Under the pieces are notes generated by a model. It did no database searches and was not told where the DNA came from. It saw only the letters and a list, made by a program, of their open reading frames with translations. From NCBI GenBank assembly GCA_031553885.1, contig JAVBKV010000006.1, forward strand, positions 1-24,440: DNA of 24,440 bases, read 5' to 3'. The position numbers and the translations under genes are program-made. Positions 1-6,081 of the stretch are shown in pieces (position 1 is the first letter of the stretch; each line of letters begins with the position of its first letter). The DNA comes from JAVBKV01 sp031553885. Its GTDB lineage: Bacteria; Bacteroidota; Bacteroidia; Bacteroidales; Azobacteroidaceae.

Positions 1-516
1 TTTATCCTGAATTTTTTGTTTAGATGCCAATTCGGTAAGGGCCAAATAAATATCATCGAACTCTTTCCGGTTATCTTCACTCAGATCGTTTATTGCTTTC
101 CATAAATCTTCGATTTCCTTTGATAAAACCGATTGTTGTAAAATATAGTTTCTGATGGCAACGAAGGCTCGGATAATACTGATGTTGATTTCTATTGCAT
201 AAGTATTGTTTAATATACTTGATAATTGAGCGACTCCCTGTTCAGTAAATGCGAATGGAAGATAGCGGGTTCCGCCTCGATTTTCTTTCTCCAAGTCGTT
301 ACTCTTTTTTGAGGTGAAATTTTGGCACCTCAAAATATTCCATTCGATTTCAGTTAGTTCAAACATAAAATCGGGAGGAAATCGTTCTATATTTCGTCTG
401 ACTGCACGTTTTAGATTCTTAGTTTCTACCTGGTACATTGTTGCGAGATCGAAATCCAGCATTACTCTGTAATTGCGGATTTCATAGATTTTGTTTTGGA
501 TTAGTTCTAATTCCAT
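1..516 (-). CDS. ORF6N domain protein, partial (C-terminus outside window)
   Basis: An open frame of 172 codons begins at the ATG at 514-516 and runs off the left edge without a stop. The translation starts MELELIQNKIYEIRNYRVML and continues with DLATMYQVETKNLKRAV, then ERFPPDFMFELTE and GGTRYLPFAFTEQGVAQLSS. This is the pattern of the ORF6N domain, a putative DNA-binding module found in phage antirepressor-like and bacterial chromosomal proteins. The part after about residue 110 (SIIRAFVAIRNY onwards) is charged and probably helical, as is usual for the tail of these proteins. The target is unknown. A TAnnTTTG box lies upstream on the same strand at 558-565. No other phage gene is visible nearby, so there is no evidence that it belongs to a prophage. 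Confidence 0.85.
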   Translation of the reverse strand, partial: MELELIQNKIYEIRNYRVMLDFDLATMYQVETKNLKRAVRRNIERFPPDFMFELTEIEWNILRCQNFTSKKSNDLEKENRGGTRYLPFAFTEQGVAQLSSILNNTYAIEINISIIRAFVAIRNYILQQSVLSKEIEDLWKAINDLSEDNRKEFDDIYLALTELASKQKIQDK

Positions 517-557
517 AAGGATTCTGGTTAATTAAAAATTGTTTTGGCTCTGGATTA

Positions 558-565
558 CAAAAATA
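558..565 (-). promoter_or_regulatory. -7 promoter box of the ORF6N gene
   Basis: The minus strand reads TATTTTTG, a match to the Bacteroidota sigma -7 consensus TAnnTTTG, about 40 nt upstream of the ORF6N start. I could not find a well spaced -33 TTTG. Confidence 0.45.
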
Positions 566-622
566 CAACTGATTTTTACTTATTTAGCTATTTTGGATAA
601 CTGTTTTCTCAATAATTAATCT

Positions 623-630
623 TATTTTTG
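623..630 (+). promoter_or_regulatory. -7 promoter box of the zinc-ribbon gene
   Basis: TATTTTTG matches TAnnTTTG and lies 31 nt before the ATG at 662. A TTTG occurs at 592-595, but 27 nt away, which is longer than the usual 19-21 nt, so only the -7 box is claimed. This promoter and the ORF6N promoter diverge. Confidence 0.45.
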
Positions 631-661
631 CGTTAGTTATTAACTAAATACAAAGAATCGT

Positions 662-937
662 ATGGAAGCTAAATTTTGCCAGAGTTGCGGTATGCCGCTG
701 ACTGCTCCCGAACAACACGGAACGAATAAGGATCATTCACTCAATGACGATTATTGTGTTTATTGCTATGAGGAAGGAACATTTGCGCAGGATTGTACCA
801 TGGATGAAATGATCGAACACTGTGTCCAGTTTCTCGAAGAATTCAATAAAGACAACGACCAGAAATTAACGAAAGAACAGGCAATCGCTCAGATGAAAAT
901 GTATTTCCCCACGCTCAAACGCTGGGCTGCCAACTGA
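662..937 (+). CDS. Small zinc-ribbon domain protein
   Basis: A 91-residue soluble protein. It opens with FCQSCGMPL (residues 5-13), followed by DDYCVYCYEEGTFAQDC (29-45). This is the paired CxxC arrangement of the putative zinc-ribbon family Pfam Zn_ribbon_2, often annotated as zinc ribbon domain-containing protein. The C-terminal half carries MDEMIEHCVQFLEE and a short basic tail ending in TLKRWAAN, also typical of that family. There is no signal peptide or membrane segment. The biochemical role of the family is not established. The gene stands alone between a divergent ORF6N gene and the convergent thiamine genes. The start is supported by a -7 box 31 nt upstream and by no sensible alternative ATG. 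Confidence 0.85.
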   Translation: MEAKFCQSCGMPLTAPEQHGTNKDHSLNDDYCVYCYEEGTFAQDCTMDEMIEHCVQFLEEFNKDNDQKLTKEQAIAQMKMYFPTLKRWAAN

Positions 938-1005
938 AAATAAGTATCAGTACATTGACACCGGATGATTTAGCCGGCGAATAGGTTTGTTGTTTCTATT
1001 AAAAG

Positions 1006-1647
1006 TTAATTGTATTCCCTGAATATCAATGCTTTCCCCTGGTTAATATCAATGCTGAAATAGTTTCTGGTGGCTTCATTCAGGGTCCCCTGCCACCAGG
1101 AATATAGTCCTCTGTTGTTTAAAGGATAAAGAAGATCGTGGGTGGTAAAGAGAGTTTCCGGACTAAAACTGAAAATCGAAACTTGTTGCCCCTCAAAGCT
1201 TTCAAAAACAGTTGAACAGGAAATGGCTACAAAACTTCCGTAATCGGTCAGCAGTTGTATTTTTACCTCATCGGCATAGTCAGCCAGTAAAGAGATATTA
1301 CCCAGGGTATGGTCTTCTCTTTTACCTGTAGCCCCGAGAATGGTTAGTTCCTTCCAGCCGTTTTCGATGCAGAAACGTACGGCTTTGGTCTGGTCGTTGT
1401 TTTCCTGGTCGGGATTATGGCGTAAAATAGCCTGATAAGTTGTTTTTAATTCAGTCGATAAACTGTCCAGATCTCCGACAATAAAGTCCGGCTCTAATCC
1501 TACTTTCAATAAATTTTCCGTAGCCCCGTCGCAGCAAATGATCCGGTCAGCTTGCCGGAGGACAGACAAGGGAATTTCGTGCTTTGGGAAAGCTCCGTTG
1601 GCTAAAATGATGGTTCTGAAATCTTGTATAATTGCTAGTGGACTCAT
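1006..1647 (-). CDS. Thiamine pyrophosphokinase (thiamine diphosphokinase)
   Basis: A 213-residue cytoplasmic enzyme that would transfer a diphosphate from ATP to thiamine to give thiamine diphosphate. Family motifs are present in order: CCDGA (38-42), PDFIVGDLDSLS (53-64, with the metal/diphosphate-binding GDLDS), ENNDQTKA (82-89, the usual D..T/D-K-A motif), GATGKREDHTLGNI (105-118). The C-terminal part has the beta-sandwich thiamine-binding region, including LNNRGLYSW and NEATRNYFSID. Length is normal for the family. Its ATG overlaps the stop of the upstream PnuC-family gene as ATGA, so the two are translationally coupled. The gene is often called thiN or tnr3 in other organisms. The kinase assignment is firm, and its direct coupling to a transporter implies salvage of external thiamine. 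Confidence 0.93.
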   Translation of the reverse strand: MSPLAIIQDFRTIILANGAFPKHEIPLSVLRQADRIICCDGATENLLKVGLEPDFIVGDLDSLSTELKTTYQAILRHNPDQENNDQTKAVRFCIENGWKELTILGATGKREDHTLGNISLLADYADEVKIQLLTDYGSFVAISCSTVFESFEGQQVSIFSFSPETLFTTHDLLYPLNNRGLYSWWQGTLNEATRNYFSIDINQGKALIFREYN

Positions 1648-2267
1648 TCATTTTTAATTTTTAATTGCCCAATGGCCATCTTCGATTCTTCATTTCTCAT
1701 CGCTTTTTTCCAGGAAAACCACCCGACAATCGCCATACTTCCGTAAATGAAAAATAAAATAGCTGTCGGATAAAGTCCGGTATACATATACAGTCCGACT
1801 GTAAAATAGTTGATAAAAATCCAGATCAGCCAGTGTTCGATAATTTTATGGGCTGTCATCCAGGTTGCAATAATACTGAATGAGGCAACCAGGGCATCGG
1901 AATAAGGAGCAGGAGAATTTGTATAACGGGATAATACCCAGGCCAACAATACAAACAGAAAAATTCCGGCACCCGACAAAAAGCAGGCTTTTCGAAATGT
2001 AATCCTGCTGATTTTCATAGGGTTGCTTTGGGCCGATTCAGACAGTTTCCACCGATACAGTCCATAAGCCGATTGGATGACATAACAGGCATTCAAACCT
2101 GCCAGTGCATATAGGCTAACCTTATAATTAATATAAACATAGAGGCTCGAACTAACCATTCCTACTACCCACATCATCCATTTCTGGCGTACTTCCAGTA
2201 TCAGGTAAATCAGAGCGAGTGAAGCCCCGATAATTTCAAACCAGTTGTTTTGAACCCAGTTAGTCAT
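1644..2267 (-). CDS. pnuT: PnuC-family transporter, probably thiamine-specific (PnuT type)
   Basis: A 207-residue integral membrane protein with about seven hydrophobic segments and the PnuC signatures: YVIQSAYGLYRW (62-73), DALVASFSIIATWMTAHKIIEHWLIWIFIN (124-153, split here as DALVASFSIIATWM and AHKIIEHWLIWIFIN) and a final VGWFSWKKA. PnuC proteins move vitamins by facilitated diffusion. The substrate (nicotinamide riboside, thiamine, riboflavin) is usually inferred from the neighbouring kinase that traps it. Here the next gene, overlapping by 4 nt, is thiamine pyrophosphokinase, so thiamine is the likely substrate and the PnuT name is used by context only. No NadR-like kinase is nearby. 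I looked for a TPP riboswitch upstream and saw none. A 33-codon ORF upstream ends inside codons 2-3 of this gene. Confidence 0.85.
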   Translation of the reverse strand: MTNWVQNNWFEIIGASLALIYLILEVRQKWMMWVVGMVSSSLYVYINYKVSLYALAGLNACYVIQSAYGLYRWKLSESAQSNPMKISRITFRKACFLSGAGIFLFVLLAWVLSRYTNSPAPYSDALVASFSIIATWMTAHKIIEHWLIWIFINYFTVGLYMYTGLYPTAILFFIYGSMAIVGWFSWKKAMRNEESKMAIGQLKIKNE

Positions 2268-2361
2268 TGATCGTCGGATTTACGGTTAAGATAGGGGTAA
2301 CTTTTAGTATGTTTTTGGTTTCGAAATCGAAATCCAACGGAAGCAGTTTAAGCTTTTCCAT
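2260..2361 (-). CDS. Candidate small ORF coupled to the PnuC-family gene
   Basis: A 33-codon minus-strand frame in the 154-nt gap between the HAD gene and the transporter gene. It begins MEKLKLLPLDFDFETKNILK, and its TAA lies in the sequence ATGACTAA, so it overlaps the first codons of the transporter gene by 8 nt. The first 20 residues resemble what I remember of the N-terminus of Fic-family proteins (LPLxxDxETKxxLK), while the last 13 do not. It could be a leader peptide, a truncated gene remnant, or chance. No clear ribosome binding site or promoter is visible. Confidence 0.3.
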   Translation of the reverse strand: MEKLKLLPLDFDFETKNILKVTPILTVNPTIND

Positions 2362-2421
2362 ATTGCCGGGTATTATTTCAGCCTGTAAAGTAAATCAAAA
2401 TTTCTTTATATATCCGGAATG

Positions 2422-3078
2422 TCATGTAAAAAAGGAGAACAATTCCATCGGATGATCGATAATCGCGTTGGCTCCGTTTTCCTCCAGCTCTTCCCGGGTC
2501 CGGAATCCCCAGGTTACTCCTGTGGCAAACATGCCCGCTGCCCGGGCCGTCTTCATGTCGACATTGGTATCTCCGGCATAAAGAATTTCGCTGGGGTTAA
2601 TTTCCAACGTTTGAGCAATATAAAGGGCTGAAGCCGGATCGGGTTTTCGCGGAAAACGTTCGGATGCTCCCATAATTATCTCGAAAGGCCAGTTCTTTAG
2701 CAGCTTGTTGCAGATTTTTTGTGTCAGTTCATCCGCTTTATTGGAAAGAACGGCTAATTGGATTCCTTTTTCCGTCAATGCATTCAACAATTCCGGAATG
2801 CCTTTGTAAAGAACGGTTTTATCGGCGTATGTTTTTCCATACTCAAACATCATCACGGACAGACAATCCAAAACTTCTTCCTCTGTTCTTTTTTCAATGG
2901 GAATGCATTGATACACCAGATTTTTCAATCCGTTTCCTACAAAATATTTGTAGGATTCATACGTATGGATAGGATAATCAAACCTGATCAGAGTCCGGTT
3001 CATAGCGTCGGCAATATCGGCCAGGGAGTCGACTAAAGTACCGTCCAGATCAAAAATAACAGCGCGGATCGTATTCAT
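2422..3078 (-). CDS. HAD-superfamily phosphatase (subfamily IA, phosphoglycolate phosphatase-like)
   Basis: A 218-residue HAD hydrolase. The four motifs are all present: nucleophile and acid in FDLDGTLVDS (D10, D12), motif II Ser in LAVLSNKAD (S112), motif III Lys in RKPDPAS (K145), and motif IV GDTNVDMKTA (169-178). The helical cap between motifs I and II is of the C1 type. Annotation pipelines would call it phosphoglycolate phosphatase, but substrates in this family cannot be read from the sequence. I chose the ATG at 3078 rather than the in-frame one at 3105, because a promoter -7 box lies at 3083-3090, between the two. It is followed on the same strand by the thiamine transporter and kinase genes, which makes thiamine monophosphate a candidate substrate. 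That is inference. Confidence 0.88.
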   Translation of the reverse strand: MNTIRAVIFDLDGTLVDSLADIADAMNRTLIRFDYPIHTYESYKYFVGNGLKNLVYQCIPIEKRTEEEVLDCLSVMMFEYGKTYADKTVLYKGIPELLNALTEKGIQLAVLSNKADELTQKICNKLLKNWPFEIIMGASERFPRKPDPASALYIAQTLEINPSEILYAGDTNVDMKTARAAGMFATGVTWGFRTREELEENGANAIIDHPMELFSFFT

Positions 3079-3082
3079 GCCG

Positions 3083-3090
3083 CAAAAGTA
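3083..3090 (-). promoter_or_regulatory. -7 promoter box of the HAD phosphatase gene
   Basis: The minus strand reads TACTTTTG, a perfect TAnnTTTG, ending only 4 nt before the ATG at 3078. Transcription would therefore begin at or next to the start codon, giving a leaderless or nearly leaderless mRNA. No convincing -33 TTTG is seen. Confidence 0.55.
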
Positions 3091-3131
3091 AGCAATGAAT
3101 TCCATCCGCGCCGTATTTCAGTTATATCTTT

Positions 3132-3815
3132 TTAGAATAAATAGGCGACTGAGGCTTTGAAATTACGGTTACAAATGGAAGATAAACCCAACATATCTTT
3201 CGCTGTACTCCATCCATTCATGTCGATCATATCAGTTAGGCCGAGATCATATCCGGCTGTAATCTGGAATTTGTTCAGCTGAATTCCACCCATGGCTGAT
3301 AACCCAAAATCGAATCGTTTCAGATTTCCATTCTTGAAGCCATCTTCATTATCACTGATTCCATAGGCCAGGTAAGGACCAACACCAAGAATTAAATCGA
3401 CGGATTGACTCAGATTGAATTTATAGCCACAATATACAGGAAGTTGAAGATAATATAGTTCTGCAATATCATCGCTGCGATGAACGGATCCCATCATGCT
3501 TATAGCATATTCCAACTGGCATCCCTGAATTGAAAACAACAATTCCGGTTGCAAAAAGAAATTGGAAGACAGGTCTATCTGGGATATCGCCCCGATGTGG
3601 AACCTGGGAATCGGATTGGTTACGGCATCAAATTTAACATCTTCACTTTCGCCCATTTTTTTGATAAAGCCAATAGCATCATCGTACCCGGACAGTGTAG
3701 ACAAATTAAATCCTCCTTTAATTCCGAATCTTGCTTTTTGAGCATTGGCAACAACTGTGACAGAAAAGCATAAAGCAATTAACAAAAATTTGACAGAAAA
3801 AGAATTTTTTTTCAT
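3132..3815 (-). CDS. Exported outer membrane beta-barrel protein (PorT-like)
   Basis: A 227-residue protein from the ATG at 3815, which I prefer over the one at 3839 because it places a classic signal peptide at the N-terminus: MKKN, a hydrophobic core, then VVANA with cleavage before Q26. The mature protein begins KARFGIKGGFNLS, the usual first strand of the Bacteroidota outer-membrane beta-barrel family (OMP_b-brl_2). It continues with alternating strands such as FFLQPELLFSIQG, YYLQLPVYCGYKFN and GVGPYLAYGIS, and ends in an aromatic strand, FKASVAYLF. It would sit in the outer membrane, with unknown function. It stands between the HAD gene and a divergent inner-membrane protein gene. A strong two-part promoter lies upstream. 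Confidence 0.87.
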   Translation of the reverse strand: MKKNSFSVKFLLIALCFSVTVVANAQKARFGIKGGFNLSTLSGYDDAIGFIKKMGESEDVKFDAVTNPIPRFHIGAISQIDLSSNFFLQPELLFSIQGCQLEYAISMMGSVHRSDDIAELYYLQLPVYCGYKFNLSQSVDLILGVGPYLAYGISDNEDGFKNGNLKRFDFGLSAMGGIQLNKFQITAGYDLGLTDMIDMNGWSTAKDMLGLSSICNRNFKASVAYLF

Positions 3816-3866
3816 TGCTGTTTCATTTAACGTGTTCAAGTTACTAGTTAAGTATATATTAAATTA

Positions 3867-3898
3867 CAAAAATATACATTTTTTATCTGTATCCAAAC
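3867..3898 (-). promoter_or_regulatory. Promoter (-33 and -7) of the beta-barrel gene
   Basis: The minus strand carries TTTG (plus 3895-3898) and TATTTTTG (plus 3867-3874) separated by 20 nt, the spacing expected for the Bacteroidota primary sigma factor. This is the best two-element promoter in the window. Confidence 0.65.
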
Positions 3899-3915
3899 TT
3901 TCTGAAATATTGCTG

Positions 3916-3923
3916 TATATTTG
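3916..3923 (+). promoter_or_regulatory. -7 promoter box of the SpmA-SpmB fusion gene
   Basis: TATATTTG matches TAnnTTTG and lies 22 nt before the ATG at 3946. It diverges from the beta-barrel promoter, whose -33 element is only about 18 nt away, so the two could compete for polymerase. Confidence 0.5.
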
Positions 3924-3945
3924 TATCTCATTTTAGTTTCAGTCT

Positions 3946-5178
3946 ATGATTTTAAATTACATCTGGATCGGCTTTTTCGTGGTTGCCTTTGTGGTGGGAA
4001 TATGCAAGGTTATATTCTACGGGGATTTGAATGTCTTTACTACCATGATGAATTCCACTTTCGGAGCGGCTAAAAACGCCTTTGAGATTTCACTGGGTCT
4101 AACCGGAGTGTTGTCGCTCTGGCTGGGTTTTATGAAGATCGGGGAAAAAGGTGGTATGGTTAATTTTCTGGCACGGATAGGAGCTCCGGTTTTCAGCCGT
4201 TTGTTTCCGGATATTCCGAAAGGGCATCCGGCTACTGGGTCTATTTTTATGAACATTGCAGCCAATATGCTGAACCTGGATAATGCTGCAACTCCCTTGG
4301 GACTGAAAGCCATGAAGGAGATGCAGGAATTGAATAAAGACAAAGAAACGGCCTCTAATCCCATGATTATGTTTCTGGTGCTGAATGCTTCCGGATTGAC
4401 GATTATACCGATTACGATTATGGTTTACCGGGCGCAGATGGGTTCTGCCAATCCTTCCGATATTTTTGTACCGTTGATGATTGCAACTACAGTAGCTACT
4501 ATTGCCGGTGTTTTTTATGTCTGTATCCGTCAGAAAATTAACATGCTGAATAGAGTTTTCCTGGGCTTTTTCGGAGGGATGGCCGCTTTTATTGCCGGTG
4601 TTGTCTGGTTGTTCCGTTCGTTGCCTCAGGAACAAGTGTCTCTTTATTCAGGTTTTGTTGCTAACCTGCTGCTTTTATGTATCATCCTGGGATTTATCAT
4701 TTCCGGTGTTCGGAAAAAGGTAAACGTATACGATGCTTTTATCGAGGGTGCTAAAGACGGTTTTAAGACTGCTGTGATGATTATTCCTTACCTGGTGGCT
4801 ATGTTGGTCGGGATTGCTCTTTTCCGTGCTTCCGGAGCCATGGATTTTCTGATTAACGGAATTTCCTCCTTAATTGCTTTTTGCGGGTTCAATACCGATT
4901 TTGTCCCGGCTTTACCTACAGCCATTATGAAACCCCTGAGCGGAAGCGGAGCCCGTGGAATGATGCTGGATGCCATGCAGACGTATGGGGCGGATTCTTT
5001 TGTCGGGCGCTTGGCGAGTATCTTCCAGGGTTCTACAGACACAACTTTTTATCTGGTTGCTGTTTATTACGGAGCTGTAAATATTAAAAATACCCGTTAC
5101 ACGGTGAGCGGGTCCTTGATTGCCGACTTATTCGGAGTTCTTGCTGCCATATTTGTTTGTTACTTGTTTTTTGGCTGA
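3946..5178 (+). CDS. SpmA-SpmB fusion, nucleoside-recognition (Gate) domain membrane protein
   Basis: A 410-residue polytopic inner-membrane protein made of two homologous parts. Residues 1 to about 200 match SpmA: SLGLTGVLSLWLGFMKIGEKGG, then FPDIPKGHPATGSIFMN and NMLNLDNAATPLGLKAMKEMQ. A linker with transmembrane segments follows. Residues about 240-410 match SpmB: AFIEGAKDGFKTAVMIIPYLV, then LPTAIMKPLSGSGARGMM and IFQGSTDTTFYLVAVYYGAV. Each half contains a Gate (nucleoside recognition) domain. In Bacillus the separate SpmA and SpmB proteins affect spore core dehydration. Fused versions occur in non-sporulating Bacteroidota, where the transported molecule is unknown. Transmembrane transport is the likely role. 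The gene appears monocistronic. Confidence 0.9.
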   Translation: MILNYIWIGFFVVAFVVGICKVIFYGDLNVFTTMMNSTFGAAKNAFEISLGLTGVLSLWLGFMKIGEKGGMVNFLARIGAPVFSRLFPDIPKGHPATGSIFMNIAANMLNLDNAATPLGLKAMKEMQELNKDKETASNPMIMFLVLNASGLTIIPITIMVYRAQMGSANPSDIFVPLMIATTVATIAGVFYVCIRQKINMLNRVFLGFFGGMAAFIAGVVWLFRSLPQEQVSLYSGFVANLLLLCIILGFIISGVRKKVNVYDAFIEGAKDGFKTAVMIIPYLVAMLVGIALFRASGAMDFLINGISSLIAFCGFNTDFVPALPTAIMKPLSGSGARGMMLDAMQTYGADSFVGRLASIFQGSTDTTFYLVAVYYGAVNIKNTRYTVSGSLIADLFGVLAAIFVCYLFFG

Positions 5179-5230
5179 TAATCAGTAGTTTATTTTGATA
5201 ATGAAATTGTATTTAATTTTTTTAACTTTA

Positions 5231-5291
5231 AAATGTAAAGTATATTTTACATTATGACAAATAAACTTTACATTTGTGCCGTAAACTTTAA
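5231..5291. promoter_or_regulatory. Repeat-rich promoter and candidate operator of the membrane protein/regulator pair
   Basis: The 8-mer AATGTAAA/TTTACATT occurs three times. It is inverted at 5232-5239 and direct at 5246-5253 and 5267-5274. The first two form a hairpin-like palindrome with a 6-bp spacer. The two direct copies start 21 bp apart, two helical turns. AACTTTA also occurs at 5264-5270 and 5284-5290, and at 5224-5230 just upstream. The -7 box TACATTTG (5269-5276) overlaps the third copy, so a protein bound here would block the promoter. The encoded small HTH protein is the obvious candidate for autoregulation, which is inference. Confidence 0.5.
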
Positions 5292-5302
5292 TCATGGATT
5301 GT

Positions 5303-5797
5303 ATGAAAACAAATTATTTATTTCCTCACCGGTTTAAGCAAGCAGGATGGATATTATTAGGATTATCGCTCGTGTTATTTATTGTTTTCCTGATTCTTCC
5401 TGAGGGTCCTGATTCGATTGAGTTTTTTGATTGCAATGTATTTTCACTGTTTCCGGAAAAATTTATGAATTGGCAGAATAAATCATCGCCTTTATGGGAA
5501 ATTCAGAAAGATAACATCGGGAACGAACTATTTGCCATTCTTTTTATTCTTGGTGCGATTTTCGTTGGTTTTTCAAAGGAAAAAGTGGAAGATGAATACG
5601 TTGCCAAGATACGTATGGAATCCCTCATGTGGGCGACCTATATCTGCTACGGATTATTGATTTTCTGCATTTTGTTCATATATGGTTTCTCATTTTTATA
5701 TGTGATGATTGTTAATTTATTTGCTCTTTTGGTGGTCTTTGTATCACGCTTTCAATTCATGCTTTACAAATCCAAACGACTGAAAGATGAAAAATAA
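5303..5797 (+). CDS. Four-helix membrane protein paired with an XRE regulator
   Basis: A 164-residue membrane protein (167 if the ATG at 5294 is used). The ATG at 5303 gives MKTNYLFPHRFKQAGWILLGL, a start I recognise from Bacteroidota homologues, and is preferred. Hydrophobic segments occur at about residues 12-32, 72-85, 108-128 and 131-150. Between the first two is a soluble loop rich in aromatic and acidic residues. The conserved stretch DEYVAKIRMESLMWATYICYG lies before the third segment. The tail SKRLKDEK is cytoplasmic and basic. The end of the gene overlaps the following HTH regulator gene by 11 nt, so the two are translationally coupled. No enzymatic motif is visible and the function is unknown. 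The pairing suggests a membrane sensor or a product controlled by the regulator. Confidence 0.82.
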   Translation: MKTNYLFPHRFKQAGWILLGLSLVLFIVFLILPEGPDSIEFFDCNVFSLFPEKFMNWQNKSSPLWEIQKDNIGNELFAILFILGAIFVGFSKEKVEDEYVAKIRMESLMWATYICYGLLIFCILFIYGFSFLYVMIVNLFALLVVFVSRFQFMLYKSKRLKDEK

Positions 5798-5987
5798 GTT
5801 GAAAGTAGAACGGGTAGTAAATAACCTGACACAGGAAGAGCTGGCCCGTCTGATAGGGGTGAGCAGGCAGACCATTAATGCCATTGAAGCGAATAAATAT
5901 GTTCCCTCTACAGTTTTGGCGTTGAAAATTGCCCGGATTTGTAAGAAGTCTGTGGAAGAAATATTTATGTTGGAAGAAACAGATTGA
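5787..5987 (+). CDS. Small Cro/C1-type (XRE) HTH transcriptional regulator
   Basis: A 66-residue protein that is almost entirely one helix-turn-helix: LKVERVVNNLTQEELARLIG, then VSRQTINAIEANKYVPSTVL, then ALKIARICKKSVEEIFMLEE. The segment TQEELARLIGVSRQTINAIE is the classic XRE recognition helix pair. There is no ligand-binding or dimerisation extension. Similar 65-70-residue regulators are common next to small membrane protein genes. It overlaps the preceding membrane protein gene by 11 nt in another frame. The palindromic repeats upstream of the pair (5231-5291) are plausible binding sites. A hairpin-containing leader of ybeY follows, so transcription probably restarts there. Confidence 0.9.
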   Translation: MKNKLKVERVVNNLTQEELARLIGVSRQTINAIEANKYVPSTVLALKIARICKKSVEEIFMLEETD

Positions 5988-6020
5988 TTTTTCCATTAAA
6001 TCCGAATAAAAAATTAATTG

Positions 6021-6028
6021 TACCTTTG
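6021..6028 (+). promoter_or_regulatory. -7 promoter box of the ybeY-mnmG cluster
   Basis: TACCTTTG matches TAnnTTTG, 53 nt before the ybeY ATG. The predicted start of transcription falls inside the left arm of the hairpin at 6030-6070. No -33 TTTG at the usual distance was found. Confidence 0.5.
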
Positions 6029-6029
6029 T

Positions 6030-6070
6030 GCCTGCAAACGGATAGAAATCATTACATCCGGTTTGCAGGC
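6030..6070 (+). repeat. 14-bp inverted repeat in the ybeY leader
   Basis: GCCTGCAAACGGAT (6030-6043) pairs with ATCC-GTTTGCAGGC (6056-6070), leaving one unpaired G at 6060 and a 12-nt loop. It sits between the -7 box and the ybeY start at 6082. It could be an operator, an mRNA-stabilising 5' hairpin, or a terminator for read-through from the upstream pair. The right arm is followed by AACTTTTATTT, an imperfect U-tract. Confidence 0.6.
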
Positions 6071-6081
6071 AACTTTTATTT

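Noticed and set aside
2268..2421. Possible TPP riboswitch upstream of the PnuC-family gene
   Set aside because: The conserved THI-box elements (CUGAGA and the ACCUGAUC..GGAUAAUGCC-like strand) are absent on the minus strand here and upstream of the HAD gene.
4099..4635. Long minus-strand frames opposite the SpmA-SpmB gene and other core genes
   Set aside because: Their translations show no domain or start signals and are explained by the codon bias of the sense genes.
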